The position numbers were made by a program, and so were the translations under genes. The notes below the pieces were generated by a model. That model was not told the origin of the DNA, searched no databases, and saw nothing but the letters and a program-made list of their open reading frames with translations. This document shows, one piece after another, positions 8,387 to 16,718 of a DNA stretch of 64,000 nt. Origin of the DNA: Sphingopyxis microcysteis (GTDB lineage Bacteria > Pseudomonadota > Alphaproteobacteria > Sphingomonadales > Sphingomonadaceae); contig NZ_JAANYY010000002.1 in the NCBI RefSeq assembly GCF_012274265.1, positions 682,001-746,000 of the forward strand, in the 5' to 3' direction. Every line of letters begins with the position of its first letter. Position 1 is the first letter of the stretch.

Positions 8387-10039
8387 ATGGTTTCTCCCGC
8401 CGATGTGAATCACACGTTCAGCGACGCCGAGATCGACGAGCTGTGCGCCTTTGGCACCGTCAAGTCGCACAAGGCGGGCGACCTGCTGGTCGCCGAAGGG
8501 ACGATGGCGCCCGATTGCATCATCACCCTGTCGGGCCACACCGACATCTTTGCCGCGACCGATGAGGGGCCAAAGCGCGTCGGCTGGATGGAGCGCGGGC
8601 AGTTCGCGGGCGATCTGTCGGTGCTGACCGGACAGCGCCACCTCTCGCGCGTCGAAATGGGCGCTGATGGCGAGATATTGCGCATCAAGCACGCCGATTT
8701 CCAGCGGTTGATCGCGGGCAATTCGCATTACTCCGACATCTTCGTCCGCGTGCTGTCGGCGCGGCGCGAATTCAGCAACCAGCGTGGTTTTGCCGCGACA
8801 ATCGTGATCGGCGCGGCGCTCGACCGCAGCGTCTATGCGCTGCGCGACCTGCTCGCGAAGCATGGTGTCGCACATCGCTGGTTCGATCCCGCCGATGGAC
8901 CCGTCCCCGCGCACCTGCTCGCCGAGCGCGACCTTGCCGAGGATCAGCTGCCGGTGGTGATCCTCGGCGCGTCGGATATGCTCGTCCAGCCGACACCCGA
9001 ACAGCTCGCGGCGGCGCTGGGGCTCGATTTGCTGCCCGACGGCGCGACCGCCGACGTGCTGGTCGTGGGCAGTGGTCCGGGCGGTCTCGCGGCGGCGGTC
9101 TATGCGGCGTCCGAGGGGCTGACCGTGATCGCGCTCGATTCGCTGGCGCCGGGCGGACAGGCCGGCACATCGTCGAAGATCGAAAATTACCTCGGCTTTC
9201 CGACGGGCATTTCGGGGAACGAACTGGCACGCCGCGCGACGGTGCAGGCGCAGAAATTCGGTGCGCGGATCGCCGCCCCGGTGCGCGCGGCGTCGATCGC
9301 GCGCGACGCGGACGCCTATTGCCTGCACCTGGCCGACGGGCGGAGGCTGCGCAGCCGCGCGGTGGTGGTCGCATCGGGCGCGCAATATCAGCGGCTGCCG
9401 ATCGACGGTATCGAGGCGTATGAAGGCCGCGGCATCTATTATGGCGCGACGCCAATGGAGGCGCAGCTCTGCGGCAATGCCGAGGTGACCGTCGTCGGAT
9501 CGGGCAATTCGGCGGGGCAGGGGGCGATCTATCTCGCGAGCGTCGCAAAGAAGGTCTATGTCATCTTCCGCCGCAAGAGCCTGCGCGAAACGATGTCGGA
9601 ATATCTGGTCAAGCGGCTGGAAGAACATCCGAATATCGAGATCATCGGATCGACCGACGTCGTTGCGCTACATGGCGAGGATCGGCTGGGTGGGCTGACC
9701 TATCGCGACCGCGAGAGTGGCGACGAAGGGCATTGCGACTGCGGCTTCCTGTTCCTGTTTCTCGGCGCGAGCCCAAATACCGGCTGGTTGCCGAAGGAAA
9801 TGGTGTGCGACGAGCGCGGCTTCGTGAAGACGGGTGCCGACATTGCGCCGATGGAGCTGGTCAAGGCCGGCTGGTCGCTCGACCGGATGCCAAGCCGCTA
9901 TGAGACCAGCTGGCCGCGCATCTATGCCATCGGCGACGTGCGCAAGGGATCGGTGAAACGCGTGGCGTCGTCGGTCGGCGAGGGTTCGGTGGTCGTGAGC
10001 GACATTCACGCGGCGCTGGCGGAGATTGCGGCAAGCTGA
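8387..10039 (+). CDS. cyclic-nucleotide-binding domain / thioredoxin-reductase-like flavoprotein
   Basis: A 550-residue fusion. Residues ~5-125 form a Crp-type cNMP-binding fold (AGDLLVAEGTMAPDCII, MERGQFAGDLSVLTGQR). Residues ~125-210 are a linker resembling a degenerate thioredoxin-like region. Residues ~215-545 are a thioredoxin-reductase-type FAD/NADPH module (VVGSGPGGLAAAVYAASEG, GGQAGTSSKIENYLGF, VVGSGNSAGQGA). The redox CxxC expected after the NADPH motif is absent; only a lone Cys is seen in ATPMEAQLCGNAEV. It is therefore unlikely to reduce thioredoxin by the usual route. ATG 8387 was chosen because earlier ATGs lie in or at the edge of a repeat. Confidence 0.85.
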   Translation: MVSPADVNHTFSDAEIDELCAFGTVKSHKAGDLLVAEGTMAPDCIITLSGHTDIFAATDEGPKRVGWMERGQFAGDLSVLTGQRHLSRVEMGADGEILRIKHADFQRLIAGNSHYSDIFVRVLSARREFSNQRGFAATIVIGAALDRSVYALRDLLAKHGVAHRWFDPADGPVPAHLLAERDLAEDQLPVVILGASDMLVQPTPEQLAAALGLDLLPDGATADVLVVGSGPGGLAAAVYAASEGLTVIALDSLAPGGQAGTSSKIENYLGFPTGISGNELARRATVQAQKFGARIAAPVRAASIARDADAYCLHLADGRRLRSRAVVVASGAQYQRLPIDGIEAYEGRGIYYGATPMEAQLCGNAEVTVVGSGNSAGQGAIYLASVAKKVYVIFRRKSLRETMSEYLVKRLEEHPNIEIIGSTDVVALHGEDRLGGLTYRDRESGDEGHCDCGFLFLFLGASPNTGWLPKEMVCDERGFVKTGADIAPMELVKAGWSLDRMPSRYETSWPRIYAIGDVRKGSVKRVASSVGEGSVVVSDIHAALAEIAAS

Positions 10040-10174
10040 TCCTCCCTGTCGCGCCGCGATGGGGAGGTGGCAGCGCGGAGCGCTGACGGAGGGGCTTTGG
10101 CGCCGAAGTCGCCGCCCCTCCACCACTCGCTGCGCGGGCGGTCCCCCTCCCCATCGCGGCGCGACAGGGAGGAT
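10040..10174. repeat. long inverted repeat element, CCTCCC family
   Basis: Ends are perfect 26-27 base inverted repeats (beginning ATCCTCCCTGTCGCGCCGCG, with the complement at 10148-10174). The inside carries GGAGGTGGCAGCGCGGAGCG and CCACTCGCTGCGCGGGCGG segments. The element fills the gap between two convergent genes and starts at the stop codon of the left one. Related copies lie at 40531-40666 and 49257-49395. It may serve as a bidirectional terminator. Confidence 0.85.
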
Positions 10175-10178
10175 CGAC

Positions 10179-11351
10179 TCAACTCAACCGCGTTTTGAAG
10201 TCTTCATACCCAAATTCGCGGATCAGCCGGAGCTCGTCGGTTTCGCTGTCCCACAGCCAGATCGACGGCAGCGGGACGCCGTTGAAGGTGTTGGTCTTGA
10301 CCATCGAATAATGCGCCTGGTCGAAGAAAGCGAAGCGCTGGCCGATGCGCGCGCCGCCGGGGAGGCGGTAATCGCCGATGACATCGCCCGCGAGGCAAGA
10401 GGGACCACCGAGCCGCGTCGGCATGCCCTCGCTGCCTTCGCCCAGCAGCGCGGGGCGATAGGGGGCTTCGATCACGTCGGGCATATGGCAGGTCGCCGAA
10501 ATGTCGGTGATCCCGATCGGCATGCCATTGTCGAAGAGGTCGAGGATCTCGCCAACGAGGATTCCGGCGTCGAGCGCGATCGCTTCGCCGGGTTCGATCA
10601 TCACGTCGCAGTCGGTCGCGGCGCGCACCTGTTTGAGAAAGGCGATCAGGTCGTCGACCTGATAATCGGCGCGCGTGACATGATGACCACCGCCGAAATT
10701 GATCCATTTGAGCTGGCCGAAAAAGGGCCGCAGCATCGGCTGGACGGCGTCCCAGGTGCGTTGCAGCGGCGGGAAATCCTGTTCGCACAGGCTGTGCATA
10801 TGGACGCCATCGACGCCCTCCATATGTTCGGGGAGCAGCTGAGTGATCGGAAAGCCGAGGCGGCTGCACGGTGCCGCGGGGTCGTATTTCGCGACTTCAC
10901 CCTCGCTGTGCATCGGATTGATGCGCAGGCCGATGTCGAAGGCCACGCCCTGCGCGCGAAGGTCGTCGAGCAAGGGGCGAAAGCGCGCGATCTGCCCCGG
11001 CGAGTTGAAGATCAGATGGTCCGAGAGCGCGGCGATTTCGGGCAGGTCGGCTTCCTTGTAGCCCGCGCAATAGGTTGCGACTTCGCCGCCATATTCGGCG
11101 CGGCCCAGCCTGGCTTCGTACAGGCCGGACGCGCAGACGCCATCGAGATATTCGGCAATCGTCGGCCCCAGCGACCACATCGAGAACGCCTTGAGCGCCG
11201 CAAGCACGCGCGCGCCCGATGCGTCGCCGATATGGCGCAGCACCGACAGGTTCGCGCGAACCTTTGCGGCATCGACGACAAATGCGGGCGAGGGGACACG
11301 GCTGAGGTCGAAGCTTGCGAAAGCTCCGGGATCGCCGGCACGGGTTTCCAT
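10179..11351 (-). CDS. nspC: carboxynorspermidine/carboxyspermidine decarboxylase
   Basis: A 390-residue fold-III PLP decarboxylase starting VPSPAFVVDAAKVRANL, with the PLP lysine at Lys54 (VLAALKAFSMWSL) and CASGLYEARLG, all characteristic of NspC/CASDC. It decarboxylates carboxyspermidine (or carboxynorspermidine) to spermidine (norspermidine). With the synthase gene at 11872-13080 and the ornithine decarboxylase at 6858-8051 it forms the aspartate-semialdehyde route, which replaces S-adenosylmethionine decarboxylase and spermidine synthase. It is co-directional with the DUF486 gene and the synthase, 13 bases downstream of the former, so probably one transcript. Confidence 0.93.
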   Translation of the reverse strand: METRAGDPGAFASFDLSRVPSPAFVVDAAKVRANLSVLRHIGDASGARVLAALKAFSMWSLGPTIAEYLDGVCASGLYEARLGRAEYGGEVATYCAGYKEADLPEIAALSDHLIFNSPGQIARFRPLLDDLRAQGVAFDIGLRINPMHSEGEVAKYDPAAPCSRLGFPITQLLPEHMEGVDGVHMHSLCEQDFPPLQRTWDAVQPMLRPFFGQLKWINFGGGHHVTRADYQVDDLIAFLKQVRAATDCDVMIEPGEAIALDAGILVGEILDLFDNGMPIGITDISATCHMPDVIEAPYRPALLGEGSEGMPTRLGGPSCLAGDVIGDYRLPGGARIGQRFAFFDQAHYSMVKTNTFNGVPLPSIWLWDSETDELRLIREFGYEDFKTRLS

Positions 11352-11364
11352 GGCTTATCGGTTC

Positions 11365-11718
11365 CTATGCGACCGCAATCGGGCCTTTAAAGATGAAGAA
11401 TGCCCCCGCCGCAATCAGGCCAAAGCCGACGAGATGGTTCACCGTCAGCTTCTCACCGAGCCAGAAGACCGCGAACCCGGCGAATATGACGAGGGTGATG
11501 ACTTCCTGCAAGGTCTTGAGTTCGGCAGCGGTATAAACGGCATAACCGATGCGGTTGGCGGGGACCGCGAGGCAATATTCGAAGAAGGCTATCCCCCACG
11601 CGATCAGCACCGCCAGCCACAGCGGCCGCGACATATCGCCGAGGTGCCCATACCAGGCAAAGGTCATGAAGATATTCGAGATGATGAGCAGGCCGATGGG
11701 GGCGAGATAGGCGGTCAT
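11365..11718 (-). CDS. DUF486 / DMT-like small membrane protein
   Basis: A 117-residue hydrophobic protein with four membrane segments. FMTFAWYGHL, WLAVLIAWGIAFFEYCLAVP, and AELKTLQEVITLVIFAGFAV are the signature stretches of DUF486, a family related in size and layout to half-size EamA/DMT transporters. It sits between the two carboxyspermidine genes, which suggests, but does not show, a role in polyamine or precursor movement. No substrate is known for the family. Confidence 0.87.
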   Translation of the reverse strand: MTAYLAPIGLLIISNIFMTFAWYGHLGDMSRPLWLAVLIAWGIAFFEYCLAVPANRIGYAVYTAAELKTLQEVITLVIFAGFAVFWLGEKLTVNHLVGFGLIAAGAFFIFKGPIAVA

Positions 11719-11763
11719 GGCTTATCCTTCGTCCGGCGGGAATCGCGGACGGAAGACCCATAG

Positions 11764-11850
11764 CCCGTTCGCCCTGAGCTTGTCGAAGGGCCGCTCTTTC
11801 TTGTGACGCTCAAAGAAAGAACGGTGCTTCGACAGGCTCAGCACGAACGG
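11764..11850. repeat. palindromic repeat, GAGCTTGTCGAAGG family
   Basis: Begins CCGTTCGCCCTGAGCTTGTC and ends GACAGGCTCAGCACGAACGG, an imperfect inverted repeat of about 87 bases. Other copies: 38425-38512 and 47158-47247. It lies in the 153-base gap between the carboxynorspermidine synthase gene and the DUF486 gene, so it is transcribed within the presumed operon. Confidence 0.85.
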
Positions 11851-11871
11851 AATTGAGGGTTGCGGTCGGAC

Positions 11872-13080
11872 TTAAAAGTTCAGCGGCCCGTCCAGTTCCT
11901 TCACCTGCCACGGCAGACCGTGTTCCATCAGCATGTCCATGAAGGGATCGGGGTCCATCTGTTCCATGTTGAACACGCCGTTGCCGCTCCACGCGCCGGT
12001 GACCATCATCGCAGCGCCGATCATCGCCGGGACACCGGTGGTGTAGCTCACCGCCTGATTGCCCGTTTCGGCATAGGCATCCTCATGGTCGCAGATATTG
12101 TAGAGATAGAGCGTCTTTTCCTTGCCGTCCTTGCCGAGACCGGTCGCGATGACGCCGATGTTGGTCTTACCCTTGGTCGTCTCGCCGAGGCTCGACGGTT
12201 CGGGGAGCACGGCTTTGAGGAATTGGAGCGGGATGATCTCGCGGCCCTCGTAGATCACCGGGTCGATCCGCGTCATGCCGACATTCTGCAGCACGGTGAG
12301 GTGCTGGATATAGGCGTCGCCAAAGGTCATCCAGAACCGGATACGCTGGATTTCGGGCAGGTGCGTCTTCAGGCTTTCGATCTCCTCATGATACATGAGG
12401 TACATATTTTTGGGGCCCACGGCCTCGAAATCGAACTGCTGCTTCACCGACATCGGCGGGGTTTCGACCCAGTCGCCATTTTCCCAGTGGCGCGCGACCG
12501 CGGTCACTTCGCGGATGTTGATCTCGGGATTGAAATTGGTCGCGAAATGCTGGCCATGGTCGCCGCCATTGCAGTCGAGAATGTCGAGCGTATCGATGCG
12601 GTCGAAATGATGTTTCTTGAGCCAGGTCGTGAACACGCTCGTCACGCCGGGGTCGAAGCCCGAGCCGAGCAGCGCCATCAGCCCCGCGTCCTTGAAGCGG
12701 TCGTGGTACGCCCATTGCCAATGATATTCGAACTTCGCCTCGTCGCGCGGCTCGTAATTGGCGGTGTCGAGATAATGCGCGCCGGTCGACAGGCACGCCT
12801 CCATGATGGTGAGGTCCTGATAGGGCAGCGCGAGGTTCACGACATGCGTCGCGCCGATGTCGCGGATCAGCGCCGCGGTCGCGTCGATATGGTCGGCGTC
12901 GACCTCGGCGGTCTTGATCGTGACGCCGGTGCGCGCCTTCACCGACTCGGCGATGGCATCGCATTTGAACTTGCGGCGGCTGGCCAGCGTGATGTCGGGA
13001 AAGATGTCGGGGTTCATCGCCATCTTGTGCACCGCGACTGAACCGACGCCGCCTGCGCCGATCACCAGAACCTTGCTCAT
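11872..13080 (-). CDS. carboxynorspermidine/carboxyspermidine synthase (saccharopine dehydrogenase family)
   Basis: A 402-residue NADPH-binding protein opening SKVLVIGAGGVGSVAVHKMA (Rossmann GxGxxG). HVVNLALPYQDLTIMEACL, HYLDTANYEP and GSGFDPGVTSVFTTW are typical of the Lys1/carboxynorspermidine dehydrogenase branch rather than lysine-metabolism saccharopine dehydrogenases. It reductively couples putrescine (or diaminopropane) with aspartate semialdehyde. It is first in the minus-strand group with DUF486 and nspC, and the pairing with nspC strongly supports the assignment. Whether the in vivo product is spermidine or norspermidine depends on the diamine; the adjacent ornithine decarboxylase favours spermidine. 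Confidence 0.92.
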   Translation of the reverse strand: MSKVLVIGAGGVGSVAVHKMAMNPDIFPDITLASRRKFKCDAIAESVKARTGVTIKTAEVDADHIDATAALIRDIGATHVVNLALPYQDLTIMEACLSTGAHYLDTANYEPRDEAKFEYHWQWAYHDRFKDAGLMALLGSGFDPGVTSVFTTWLKKHHFDRIDTLDILDCNGGDHGQHFATNFNPEINIREVTAVARHWENGDWVETPPMSVKQQFDFEAVGPKNMYLMYHEEIESLKTHLPEIQRIRFWMTFGDAYIQHLTVLQNVGMTRIDPVIYEGREIIPLQFLKAVLPEPSSLGETTKGKTNIGVIATGLGKDGKEKTLYLYNICDHEDAYAETGNQAVSYTTGVPAMIGAAMMVTGAWSGNGVFNMEQMDPDPFMDMLMEHGLPWQVKELDGPLNF

Positions 13081-13144
13081 CGAAAAATCTCCTGCGCCTA
13101 CCTATGCGGCTTGTCTTGTATGCCCGGCCCTATAGGACGAAGCC

Positions 13145-14134
13145 ATGACACAGCAAAGCCCCGATGCCCTTCTCCGTCCCGACCGTGCACCGACCCTTGC
13201 CGGGGTTGAACGCGCCGCTGCGAAAGTCGCTGCGTTGCTGCCGCAAACGCCGCTGCTGCCGATAGAAATCGATGGGCGGACGATCTGGTGCAAAGCCGAA
13301 AACCTGCAACCGGTCGGTGCGTTCAAGATTCGCGGCGCCTGGCACCGGCTGACCGACCTGACGCCCGAGCAGGCGGCGGCGGGCGTGGTCGGGGTGTCGA
13401 GCGGCAATCATGCGCAGGGCGTCGCCTGGGCGGCGAAACGGCTGGGCATCCAGGCGACGATCGTGATGCCGAGTAATGCGCCCAAGATGAAGCTGGCGGC
13501 GACGCGCGCGCTGGGTGCCGAGGTGGTGCTGTACGACCGCGTGACCGAATCGCGTGATGCCGTCGCGGCGAAACTGCTCGAAGCGAGCGGCGGGACATTG
13601 GTCCACGCCTATGGCGATCCGTGGATCATCGAGGGGCAGGGGAGCGCCGGAATCGAAGCGCAGGCGCAGCTGGCGGCGCGCGGGATCGCGGGACCCGACA
13701 AGGTGGTGGCGTGCTGCGGCGGCGGCGGACTGTCCGCCGGGCTGGCGTTGGCGTGTCCCGATGCCGAGATCATCGCGGTCGAGCCGGAGGGCTGGGACGA
13801 TGTGACGCGCTCGCTGGCAGCAGGCGAAATCCTGTCGGTCGAGGACCTGGCCTATCCGACCGAATGCGACGCGCTACAAACGCCGCAGACCTGGCCGATC
13901 AATTTTGCGGTGCTGCAGGCGCGCGGCGTGCGCGGGGTCGCGGTGACCCGCGACGAGGTGCGGCACGCGATGCGGGTGGCGTTCGAGCGGCTGCACCTCG
14001 TCGTCGAACCGGGCGGCGCGGCGGCGCTGGCCGCGGTGCTGGCGGGCAAGGTGGAATTGGGTGAGGCAACGCTCGTCACCCTGTCGGGGGGCAATGTCGA
14101 TCCCGGCCATTATGCGGAAATTCTTGCCGAATGA
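13145..14134 (+). CDS. threonine/serine dehydratase, PLP-dependent
   Basis: A 329-residue fold-II PLP enzyme. The Schiff-base lysine is Lys61 in VGAFKIRGAW, the substrate loop is SSGNHAQGVAWAA, and the phosphate-binding loop is CCGGGGLSAGLAL. It lacks the C-terminal ACT-like regulatory domain of biosynthetic IlvA, so it resembles the short catabolic or serine-racemase-like members. It deaminates threonine to 2-oxobutyrate (and serine to pyruvate). 2-Oxobutyrate can yield propionyl-CoA, which links loosely to the propionate module at 37-47 kb. It is divergent from the carboxynorspermidine synthase with a 64-base gap. Confidence 0.87.
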   Translation: MTQQSPDALLRPDRAPTLAGVERAAAKVAALLPQTPLLPIEIDGRTIWCKAENLQPVGAFKIRGAWHRLTDLTPEQAAAGVVGVSSGNHAQGVAWAAKRLGIQATIVMPSNAPKMKLAATRALGAEVVLYDRVTESRDAVAAKLLEASGGTLVHAYGDPWIIEGQGSAGIEAQAQLAARGIAGPDKVVACCGGGGLSAGLALACPDAEIIAVEPEGWDDVTRSLAAGEILSVEDLAYPTECDALQTPQTWPINFAVLQARGVRGVAVTRDEVRHAMRVAFERLHLVVEPGGAAALAAVLAGKVELGEATLVTLSGGNVDPGHYAEILAE

Positions 14135-14184
14135 CGGGATATTTGTTTCCTTTGCCGCGTTCGGACTGGGGAAGGAGACGCAAG

Positions 14185-14619
14185 ATGCGAAAGCAAGGCC
14201 TGATTTTCGCCGGCGCAGCAGCGCTGGTTGTTCTGAGCGGATGCGAGAAGGCGGAAGCGCCCGCGCCGACCGATACGACGACGACCGAGGTTCCGGTCGA
14301 AACGGCCCCGCCCGATGGCGCGGAAGCGGCCGCTACACACCGCTATGCGGCGTGGGCGGGCAAATGGACCGGGGTCGAGGGCATGTATGTGACGATCACC
14401 CCCGGCGAACCCGGCAAGTACAAGCTGGAGATGCAGTCGGATCTCGACACCAAGGGTGCTTATGACGGCAGCGACAGCGACGGCGGAATTGCCTTCACGC
14501 GCGGTGCTGAAACGCTGACGCTCGCCGCATCGACCGGCGATGCGACCGGCCTCAAATATCTGGCGGGCAAGAAGGATTGCCTGAAGGTAAAGGACGGCGA
14601 AGGCTATTGCCGCGATTGA
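14185..14619 (+). CDS. small lipoprotein of unknown function
   Basis: A 144-residue protein with a lipoprotein signal peptide: MRKQGLIFAGAAALVVLSGC, with lipobox LSGC and the lipidated Cys at residue 20. A low-complexity Thr/Pro/Glu linker follows, then a small domain containing YAAWAGKWTGVEGMYVTITP and a C-terminal pair of cysteines (KKDCLKV, GEGYC). ATG 14185, with GGAAGGAG 12-19 bases upstream, is preferred over ATG 14131, which overlaps the preceding stop but would put 18 residues before the signal peptide. I do not recognise the globular domain. Confidence 0.75.
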   Translation: MRKQGLIFAGAAALVVLSGCEKAEAPAPTDTTTTEVPVETAPPDGAEAAATHRYAAWAGKWTGVEGMYVTITPGEPGKYKLEMQSDLDTKGAYDGSDSDGGIAFTRGAETLTLAASTGDATGLKYLAGKKDCLKVKDGEGYCRD

Positions 14620-14630
14620 TCACCTGACTT

Positions 14631-14712
14631 CCTCGTCATTGCGAGCGCAGCGAAGCAATCCAGAGCTTGCGTAAACCGCTCTGGATTGCTTCGCTACGCT
14701 CGCAATGACGAT
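14631..14712. repeat. palindromic repeat, CGTCATTGCGAGCG family
   Basis: CTCGTCATTGCGAGCGCAGC at the left and GCTACGCTCGCAATGACG at the right form long inverted arms. A second copy lies at 31150-31230. It ends 10 bases before the acetyltransferase start, and an in-frame ATG inside it would wrongly extend that gene. Confidence 0.85.
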
Positions 14713-14721
14713 GGGGGGCGA

Positions 14722-15315
14722 ATGGATCAGATCGACAAAGCAACGGTAGCAGACCAGCCCGCGCTCATCGAAACGCTGGCGCAGGCTTTCCAAACCGATC
14801 CGGCGCTGTCGTGGATTTTGCCCGATCCCAGCCAACGCGCTCGCGCGCTGCGTAGCCTTTTCCATACCCTGGTTCCCGCCGACATGCGCGCCGGGGTGGC
14901 GCTGCGGTCGGCGGGCGACGAAGCGGCGGCGCTGTGGCGCGCGCCGGGGCAGGCGCATGGCGGAACGCTGGAATTTCTGCGTACCGTCCTTCCGCTGATC
15001 GCGACCTTCGGCACCGCCTTGCCGCGCGGGTTGAAGGTGCAGGGCAGCATCGACGCGCATCGACCACAGGGCCGCTTCTGGTACCTTCATTATGTCGGCG
15101 TGCGCACTGAACATCAGGGCAAAGGACAGGGCGGGCGGATCATCCGCGCGCAAACTGCGGTTGCCGACGCTGACGGGCTGCCCTGCTGGCTGGAAACCGC
15201 GACGCCCGAAAATGTGCCGCTTTACGAGCGGCTGGGCTTTGTCACGCAGGTGGAATGGGATGTGCCGGGCGGCGGGCCGCATTTCTGGGGGATGATGCGG
15301 GCGCCTGGCGCTTGA
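14722..15315 (+). CDS. GNAT family N-acetyltransferase
   Basis: A 197-residue protein. The acetyl-CoA loop is VRTEHQGKGQGGRIIRA (R/Q-x-x-G-x-G/A motif), preceded by the strand WYLHYVGV and followed by the conserved ETATPENVPLYERLGFVT region near the C-terminus. It transfers acetyl from acetyl-CoA to an amine of unknown identity. GGGGGGCGA lies directly before ATG 14722. The residues encoded further upstream come from a palindromic repeat and were excluded. Confidence 0.85.
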   Translation: MDQIDKATVADQPALIETLAQAFQTDPALSWILPDPSQRARALRSLFHTLVPADMRAGVALRSAGDEAAALWRAPGQAHGGTLEFLRTVLPLIATFGTALPRGLKVQGSIDAHRPQGRFWYLHYVGVRTEHQGKGQGGRIIRAQTAVADADGLPCWLETATPENVPLYERLGFVTQVEWDVPGGGPHFWGMMRAPGA

Positions 15316-15356
15316 ATAATCCCGTGATCGCTCTACGACTTGGCGCGGTGAGCGAC

Positions 15357-15935
15357 ATGCAATGGCCATCGAGCGCGGACGAGGCGCGAATGCGACTGGC
15401 GGCGGCGCTTGCTGCGGTCGGGCGCGGCGATCAGGCGGCGCTGCGCCAAGTGTACGACCTGACCGCCGCGAAACTATTTGGAATATGCCTCCGTATCTGT
15501 GGCGAGAGGGCCAGTGCGGAGGATGTTTTGCAGACCGTCTATATCAAGGTGTGGGAACGCGCGGGGCAGTTCGATGCCACGCGCGCCAGCCCGATCACCT
15601 GGCTGGCGACGATCGCGCGCAACGGCGCGATCGACTGGCGGCGGTCGGTGGCTGGGCGGGCCGCCCGCGATAGCTTGCCCGAACAGGCGGCCTTTGCGGT
15701 GGCCGACGAGGCACCGCGCGCCGACCAGTCGCTGGTTGCGGCGGAAGAAGGGGAGCAGTTGCACCGCTGCCTGGACGAGCTGGAGGCGCGAACGCGCGCG
15801 TGCATCCGGTCGGCGTTTTTCGATGGTTCGACTTATGCCGAACTGGCGGAGCGTGAGAAGGTGCCGCTGGGAACGATGAAAAGCTGGATACGGCGCGGGC
15901 TCATGCGCCTGAAGGATTGTCTTGGCGATGGATGA
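15357..15935 (+). CDS. ECF-type RNA polymerase sigma factor
   Basis: A 192-residue sigma-70 family protein. Region 2 is QVYDLTAAKLFGICLRICGE, then AEDVLQTVYIKVWERAGQFD; region 4 contains CIRSAFFDGSTYAELAEREK followed by VPLGTMKSWIRRGLMRLKDC. The end overlaps the anti-sigma gene by eight bases. A sigma/anti-sigma/fasciclin order matches the SigK-RskA-MPT70-like arrangement found in many bacteria. The start is uncertain: ATG 15357 is used, but GTG 15348 is in frame and as plausible. Confidence 0.88.
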   Translation: MQWPSSADEARMRLAAALAAVGRGDQAALRQVYDLTAAKLFGICLRICGERASAEDVLQTVYIKVWERAGQFDATRASPITWLATIARNGAIDWRRSVAGRAARDSLPEQAAFAVADEAPRADQSLVAAEEGEQLHRCLDELEARTRACIRSAFFDGSTYAELAEREKVPLGTMKSWIRRGLMRLKDCLGDG

Positions 15936-16635
15936 CCATCTGACGCCCGATCAGGAGCGCGACGCGCTCGCCGCCGAACTGGCGCTCGGCCTGCTTGAGG
16001 GACAAGCGCGCGCCGACGCGCTACGGCAGTCGCTCAGCGATCCCGCCTTTGCGGCACTGGTCGCGGCGTGGGAGGCGAAGCTGGCGCCGTTGCATGGCGA
16101 GTGGGCCGACGCCGAACCGGGCGCTGCGGTGTGGAACGCGATCGAACGGCGGCTAGCCGATGCGCCCGCCGACAAGGTTACGGCGATCGAGACGCGCTTG
16201 CGCCGCTGGCGCGCCGGGGCGCTGCTGTCGGGCGCCGTAGCGGCGGCGCTCGCCTTTGTGCTGATCACCCGGCCCGTGCCGTCACCCGTGCCGACCAGCC
16301 CCCAGCTGGCGGTCGCGCGGATCGAAAGCGACGCTGCGGGGCCGTTGGTGCTGGCGCGTTACAACCAGACCAGCGGGTTGATGCAGTTGCGCATCCACGG
16401 CTTCGAACCCGGCGCGCTGGCGCCCGAACTGTGGGTCATTCCCGAGGGTGGCGCGCCCGTCTCGCTCGGGCAGATCGGCCATGCGGGCGAGGCCGAAATG
16501 ACGATGCCGCCACCGCACCGTCTGCTGATGACCGAAGGCGCGACGCTGGCGATCACGATGGAGCCGGTGTCGAAGACGCCGCACCCGGCGCCCAGCAGCG
16601 CCGCGGTCGCGTCCGGAAAAATTATCACGATCTGA
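15928..16635 (+). CDS. anti-sigma factor, RskA-like
   Basis: A 235-residue protein. The N-terminal ~90 residues form a cytoplasmic anti-sigma region (HLTPDQERDALAAELALGLL, WEAKLAPLHGEW). One membrane helix follows at about residues 94-113 (GALLSGAVAAALAFVLITRP), then a periplasmic RskA-type domain (LWVIPEGGAPVSLGQIGHAG and LAITMEP). It should hold the preceding sigma factor at the membrane until its periplasmic part is cut or senses stress. ATG 15928 overlaps the sigma-factor stop, supporting coupled translation. Confidence 0.87.
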   Translation: MDDHLTPDQERDALAAELALGLLEGQARADALRQSLSDPAFAALVAAWEAKLAPLHGEWADAEPGAAVWNAIERRLADAPADKVTAIETRLRRWRAGALLSGAVAAALAFVLITRPVPSPVPTSPQLAVARIESDAAGPLVLARYNQTSGLMQLRIHGFEPGALAPELWVIPEGGAPVSLGQIGHAGEAEMTMPPPHRLLMTEGATLAITMEPVSKTPHPAPSSAAVASGKIITI

Positions 16636-16718
16636 CTTTTCTGTGCATCCGGTGACGGGGTGCCGCCGTAGCTGCGCCGCATCCTGCATTTCCGGGGTGC
16701 CAGAAACCAGAGGATCGT

